Source of the DNA: Oscillospiraceae bacterium
Lineage (GTDB): Bacteria > Bacillota > Clostridia > Oscillospirales > Oscillospiraceae
Length of the DNA stretch: 64,000 nt
Direction of reading: 5' to 3'
Assembly: GCA_022846075.1 (NCBI GenBank)
Contig: AP025582.1
Location: forward strand, 186,001-250,000
The translations under genes were made by a program, and so were the position numbers. Each line of letters opens with the position of its first letter. Position 1 is the first letter of the stretch. The notes below the pieces were generated by a model. It was not told where the DNA came from and ran no database searches. It worked only from the letters and a program-made list of their open reading frames with translations. Below, in pieces: positions 57,946-64,000 of the stretch.

Positions 57946-58569
57946 ATGAATGTGAAAAAACGGGCCGTTTCCCTGGCCTGCGCCCTGTGCCTGCTGGCGG
58001 GGCCCGCCCTGGCGGCGGGGGAGAGCGGCTATGCCGATATCGAGGGCGGGGAGTGGTTTGCCCCCGCCGTGGCTGAGATGACGGAAAAAGGGATCATGAC
58101 CGGGGTGGCCGACGGCCTGTTCGCCCCCTATGAGGCCATTACCCGGGCCACGGTGGTCACCGTGCTGTGGCGGATGGCCGGCGCCCCCGACGCCGCGGTG
58201 GAGGTCCCCTTCACCGACGCCGCGGGCACCTGGTACGATACGGCGGCCGCCTGGGGCAAGGGCACCGGCATCGCCACCGGCTATGGGGACGGCAGCTTCG
58301 GCGGGGGAGATCTGGTGACCCGGGAACAGCTGGCCACCTTCCTCTACCGGTATGCCTACGCCATGGGCCAGCCCGTGGCCGAGGGGGCATTGGGCCTTTT
58401 CAGCGACGCCGGCTCCATCTCCCCCTGGGCGGAGGACGCCATGCGCCACGCTGTGGGGGCGGGCATCCTCCAGGGCACCACCGCGGGCACCGTGGAGCCC
58501 CAGGGCATCGCAAACCGGGCGGCCCTGGCCGTCACCCTCCAGCGGATGCTCACCCCGGCGGCGGGGTAA
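57946..58569 (+). CDS. Small exported protein made of three SLH domains
   Basis: A 207-residue protein. The signal peptide starts MNVKKRAVSLACALCLLAGP. The mature part consists almost only of three SLH domains: YADIEGGEWFAPAVAEMTEK, FTDAAGTWYDTAAAWGKGTG and FSDAGSISPWAEDAMRHAVG, each followed by a hydrophobic helix with a TRA/TRE-type turn. No other domain is attached, so it may coat the wall or compete with other SLH proteins for binding sites. The start at 57946 follows TGAGGTGACCGTG. Confidence 0.87.
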   Translation: MNVKKRAVSLACALCLLAGPALAAGESGYADIEGGEWFAPAVAEMTEKGIMTGVADGLFAPYEAITRATVVTVLWRMAGAPDAAVEVPFTDAAGTWYDTAAAWGKGTGIATGYGDGSFGGGDLVTREQLATFLYRYAYAMGQPVAEGALGLFSDAGSISPWAEDAMRHAVGAGILQGTTAGTVEPQGIANRAALAVTLQRMLTPAAG

Positions 58570-58718
58570 GGGCCCGGGGTTCGGTTCCCTGACCCTTAGG
58601 GATGGGGTTTTATGTCCGAACTGGAAACGTTTTGTAAATCTTGCGCCTGATTCCTTGACGGGGCCGGAAGTTTGAGATATGCTTCGTTCGAAAAGCAACA
58701 AAGAAAGGACGGACCGCC

Positions 58719-59153
58719 ATGGACCATATCCTGATGTACTATCTCCGGGTGAGCCAGCACCTCTCCCAGCAGTTTCGCGCTCACTTCGGAAAATTGAATC
58801 TGACCTTTCCCCAGGCGCTGGTGCTCAGTGTGCTGGGTTCCGAGGGGCCTATGCCCATCAGCCAGCTGGCCGAGCGGACGGGGAGCGCCAACTCCACCGT
58901 CTCCGGGATCGTGGACCGGCTGGAGAAGCTGGAGCTGGCCAAACGCACCCGCTCCGACGCGGACCGGCGGGTCATCTACGTGGAGGCGACCCCCAGGTAC
59001 AATGAGATGCGGGTCAAGGTCCAGACCGGTGTCGACGAGTATTTTGACGGCTTGCTGGACACGCTGGAACCAGGGGACCGGGAAGCCATCGGCCACGCGC
59101 TGGAACTGCTGGACCGCGCCCTGACGGAGGAGAGGACTTCGGCGGAAGGGTAA
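58719..59153 (+). CDS. MarR-family transcriptional regulator
   Basis: A 144-residue winged-helix protein. The recognition region is MPISQLAERTGSANSTVSGI (about residues 45-64), with the wing SDADRRVIYVEATP. The start MDHILMYYLRVSQHL at 58719 has AAGAAAGGACGGACCGCC upstream. It is different from the FabT-like MarR protein at 4171-4623. Its targets are unknown; no neighbouring gene makes a clear case. Confidence 0.87.
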   Translation: MDHILMYYLRVSQHLSQQFRAHFGKLNLTFPQALVLSVLGSEGPMPISQLAERTGSANSTVSGIVDRLEKLELAKRTRSDADRRVIYVEATPRYNEMRVKVQTGVDEYFDGLLDTLEPGDREAIGHALELLDRALTEERTSAEG

Positions 59154-59267
59154 AGCTTTCCTTTTTTTTCATATTGTGCTATTATAACTGCGAAAACGCT
59201 GTGATTACGGGCCTGCGCCCCGCCCTTGCTGAGGGGAGCGTCCGTTGGGCCGAACAGTGGAGAGGGG

Positions 59268-60380
59268 ATGGAGCGGTTGCGGTCATCTTATGGGTACGGG
59301 TCCTATCGGGGCCGGTCCAAGCTGAGAACCTTTCTGACAGTCGTCATCGTGATCCTGCTGGTGGTCCTGCTGCTGGCCGTGGCCGCCTTCTTCCTGCTGC
59401 AAAAATACATCGTCTACACCGACGACGGCCGGGCCCGTCTTGAGCTGCCCTTCCTCCAGCGGCAGGAGGAGACGGCGCCCCCCGTCTCGCCCTCCGCCGA
59501 TGATGTGGTGGTGGTGACGGCCGAGCCCACCCCCGAGCCCCGGGAGGAGATCCTGAGGGCTGCGGCCCTGCCCCGCAGTGCCCTCTACGACGGCACAGCG
59601 GCGGACCAGGTGGCCGCCGCGGGGGGCAATGCCGCCTGGTTTGATATGAAGGCGGACGACGGCACCCTGGGCTATGTCTCCAGCCTCCCCGCCGCCATCA
59701 GCTTCGGCTCCTCCGACGCCAACCCCGCCCTCAACGCGGCCATCACCGCCCTCAACGGCGGCGGGCTCTACACGGTGGCCCGGGTGTCCTGCTTCCGGGA
59801 CAACCTGGCTCCCCGTCAGGACAATTCTCTGGCGGTAAAGACCAACAGCGGCTACAACTGGCGGGACGCCGGGGACATCCGCTGGCTGAGCCCCACCATC
59901 GAGGGCGCCCAGGACTACGTGGCGGGGGTCTGCCGGGAGCTGGCCGCCCTGGGCTTTGACGAGATCTGGCTGGACAACGCCGCCTATCCCACCACGGGGC
60001 ACCTGGAGTATATCAAGCCGGGGGCTAACTATGACGAGAGCCAGTTTACCCAAGTGCTGGACGGCTTTTACGGCAAGGTGAGGGAGGCGCTGAAGGACTA
60101 CCCGGAGGTGAAGCTCTCCCTGTCCGCGGGCGGCGGGGTGCTGACCGGGGAGGGGGACAAAAGCGGCCAGACCACCGGGCTGCTGGGGAAGTACGCCGAC
60201 CGGATCTATGCCCCCGGCCCGGAGAGTGAAGAGGTCTCCCGCCAGTACGACCGGGCGCTGGAGGGGATGGGACTGTCCCCCGCCCGGATGGTCTTTACCT
60301 CGCTCCCCTACGTGCCTGAGCTCACCTCGTCTTATATCCCGATGGGAGGCGCGCTTCTCTCCGCCGCGCCCACCCAGTGA
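59268..60380 (+). CDS. Membrane-anchored glycoside-hydrolase-like protein (DUF4015-like)
   Basis: A 370-residue protein with a basic N-terminus and one membrane helix (FLTVVIVILLVVLLLAVAAF, about residues 23-42), so its bulk is outside the cell. After an acidic, Pro-rich tether (about residues 60-100), a barrel-like domain follows: GGNAAWFDMKADDGTLGYVS, YTVARVSCFRDN and GFDEIWLDNAAYP. The last resembles the FDEIQFDYVRFP motif of DUF4015 putative glycosyl hydrolases, with Asn replacing Tyr. No catalytic activity can be claimed. ATG at 59268 follows GGAGAGGGG. Confidence 0.72.
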   Translation: MERLRSSYGYGSYRGRSKLRTFLTVVIVILLVVLLLAVAAFFLLQKYIVYTDDGRARLELPFLQRQEETAPPVSPSADDVVVVTAEPTPEPREEILRAAALPRSALYDGTAADQVAAAGGNAAWFDMKADDGTLGYVSSLPAAISFGSSDANPALNAAITALNGGGLYTVARVSCFRDNLAPRQDNSLAVKTNSGYNWRDAGDIRWLSPTIEGAQDYVAGVCRELAALGFDEIWLDNAAYPTTGHLEYIKPGANYDESQFTQVLDGFYGKVREALKDYPEVKLSLSAGGGVLTGEGDKSGQTTGLLGKYADRIYAPGPESEEVSRQYDRALEGMGLSPARMVFTSLPYVPELTSSYIPMGGALLSAAPTQ

Positions 60381-60385
60381 ATCCA

Positions 60386-60426
60386 GCGCCGGGACCCATG
60401 GAAAACCATGGGCCCCGGCGTTTTTT
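60386..60426 (+). terminator. Terminator after the DUF4015-like gene
   Basis: CGCCGGGACCCATGG pairs with CCATGGGCCCCGGCG and is followed by six Ts. Confidence 0.9.
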
Positions 60427-60630
60427 GCTTTCCAGGCGAAAGAGATTTATTTAAAATGACGAAATAATAAGTTTAAACTGAACGGTTTATGTGAAAAATG
60501 GCGGCTCCATTTTTGACAAAAGTGGATAAGTGTCGTATTTTGGTGAAATAAATGAGGAAAAACTGGATAAATTTTTGTTTTTACCCCGTTCATTTGGAGA
60601 GTAGTGCATTTTGACGGGGATAAAATAAAC

Positions 60631-60659
60631 TTGCTTTCTAAACCCCTTTCTAGTATGAT
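60631..60659 (+). promoter_or_regulatory. Promoter of the V-type ATPase operon
   Basis: TTGCTT (60631-60636), a 17-base spacer and TATGAT (60654-60659). Confidence 0.7.
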
Positions 60660-60715
60660 AGGAGAGCAGTAATTTCCATTTTCAGAACGAGGACCATGAA
60701 GAAGGCGGTGAGATA

Positions 60716-61030
60716 ATGTCGATGGACGCGATCAAGCAAGTGACCGATACCGAGGCGGAGGCCAAGGAGCGCAGGGCGAAGGCCCAGGCGGAGGCCCAGG
60801 CCATGGTGGCCGGGGCGGAAAAGGCCGGGCGTGAAGCCCTGGCCCAGGCCCGGAAGGAGGCCCAGGCGGGCGCCAGGGAGCTGCTCTCCCAGGCCGAAAG
60901 CCAGGCCGAGGTCAAGACCCGGGAGGCTTTGGCGGAGTATGAAAAGGACTGCCAGGCCCTCAAGGCCAGAGCGGCGGAAAAACTGGACGAGGCCGCGGCG
61001 CTGATCGTCAGAAGGGTCGTGAATACCTGA
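60716..61030 (+). CDS. V-type ATPase subunit G/H (stalk)
   Basis: A 104-residue, almost fully helical protein rich in Ala, Glu and Arg (KERRAKAQAEAQAMVAGAEK, REALAEYEKDCQALKARAAE). It matches the small peripheral-stalk subunit (NtpF/AhaH type) that pairs with subunit E. It is the first gene of the operon, one base before the subunit I gene. The start MSMDAIKQVTDTE at 60716 is preceded by a weak GGCGGTGAG site. Confidence 0.82.
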   Translation: MSMDAIKQVTDTEAEAKERRAKAQAEAQAMVAGAEKAGREALAQARKEAQAGARELLSQAESQAEVKTREALAEYEKDCQALKARAAEKLDEAAALIVRRVVNT

Positions 61031-61031
61031 T

Positions 61032-63513
<2,482 letters not shown>

Positions 63514-63544
63514 TGACGCCCCAACTTGGAAAGGCGGAAACCAC

Positions 63545-64000
63545 ATGAACGGATTGGAAAAAATTACACAGCGCATTGAGCAGGACGCCCAGGCCGAGGC
63601 CGGCCAGGTCCTTGCCGACGCCCGTGCCAGGGCGGACGCCATCGCCGCGGAGTGGGCCGAGAAGGCCCGGAAGGAGCGGGAGGACATCCTGGAGCGGGGG
63701 CGGAAGAACGCCGGGGAGCGCGCCGAGCGGCTGGCCAGCGTGGCCCAGCTGGAAGGGCGCAAGCAGATTTTGGCCGCCAAGCAGGAGATGATCGGCCAGG
63801 CCTTCGACCGGGCGCTGGAGGAGCTGCTGGCCCTCCCCGAGGAGGAGTACGCCGAGCTGCTGGCCGCCCTGTGCGCCAAGGCGGCCGTCACCGGCCGTGA
63901 GGCCGTCATCTTTTCCAAAAAGGACCGGCAGCGGGTGGGCAAGCAGGTGGTCACCAAGGCCAACGAGATCCTGGCCAAACAGGTGGCCCCCAAGCTCCCC
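63545..64000 (+). CDS. V-type ATPase subunit E, 3' end beyond window edge
   Basis: The first 152 codons of a stalk subunit; the frame is still open at the last base. The N-terminus (MNGLEKITQRIEQDAQAEAG) leads into a long Ala/Glu/Arg-rich coiled coil to about residue 90, then a globular domain begins (FDRALEELLALPEEEYAELL, REAVIFSKKDRQRVG). Position after subunit K and the heptad-rich start fit NtpE. Together with the subunit G/H gene it forms the peripheral stalk. Confidence 0.85.
   Translation, partial: MNGLEKITQRIEQDAQAEAGQVLADARARADAIAAEWAEKARKEREDILERGRKNAGERAERLASVAQLEGRKQILAAKQEMIGQAFDRALEELLALPEEEYAELLAALCAKAAVTGREAVIFSKKDRQRVGKQVVTKANEILAKQVAPKLP

Larger units (their letters stand above)
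60381..60715. other. AT-rich spacer upstream of the V-ATPase operon
   Basis: After the terminator the spacer is unusually AT-rich for this genome and carries no gene. It contains the operon promoter at 60631-60659 and a second possible one, TTGACA ... TATTTT, near 60513-60541. Confidence 0.65.

Overview
The window is chromosomal DNA of a GC-rich Gram-positive anaerobe, most likely a gut clostridium of the Oscillospiraceae (Flavonifractor / Lawsonibacter / Intestinimonas type). This is inferred from the strong GC bias in codon third positions, canonical AGGAGG ribosome sites, a FabK/FabZ type II fatty-acid cluster, a V-type ATPase with a Na+-type K subunit, DnaD/DnaC-like primosome genes, SLH-domain surface proteins and LIV transporters. 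No rRNA, tRNA, CRISPR array, transposase or prophage gene was seen.

Layout. 1-860: 5' part of an unrecognised protein running off the left edge. 909-3539: a ribosomal-protection-type GTPase fused to a C-terminal NYN/Rae1-like nuclease. 4171-14211 (minus strand): a complete fatty-acid synthesis operon, acpP-accB-accC-accD-accA-fabH-fabK-fabD-fabG-fabF-fabZ, ending in a FabT-like MarR regulator, with a 36-bp palindrome just behind the acpP promoter. 14212-16166: divergent acetyltransferase gene preceded by a striking series of hairpins, then a small HTH gene amid dispersed repeats. 16167-18755: rpsO-pnp. 18939-29793 (minus): lipoprotein, LUD protein, YitT protein, and both subunits of a type IIA topoisomerase separated by two exported stalk-domain proteins. 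29909-31150: M29 aminopeptidase. 31821-37077 (minus): branched-chain amino-acid ABC transporter. 37390-39860: TetR regulator plus oleate hydratase. 39945-40829: an AT-rich island with a divergent XRE regulator and membrane protein. 40983-41537: queH. 41555-46225 (minus): two SLH surface proteins. 46352-48340 (minus): DnaD-like protein and helicase loader. 48686-60380 (plus): zapA, U32 peptidase, dut, maf, mreC, mreD, class B PBP, GH13 enzyme, SLH protein, MarR regulator and an anchored glycoside-hydrolase-like protein. 60716-64000: start of a V-type ATPase operon (G/H, I, K, partial E).

The main non-coding feature is a set of dispersed modular repeats, here named A, B, C and D. They occur in the order A, then B or D, then C in several spacers (3.6-4.2, 9.05-9.46, 15.2-16.1 and 31.15-31.8 kb), with further copies at 48.4 and 51.1 kb. 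C modules always sit just downstream of the 3' end of a minus-strand gene. The most unusual observations are the GTPase-nuclease fusion, the cloverleaf-like leader at 14437-14565, the acpP operator, the long hairpin in the pnp leader and the modular repeats. All functional calls come from reading motifs; no database search was run.
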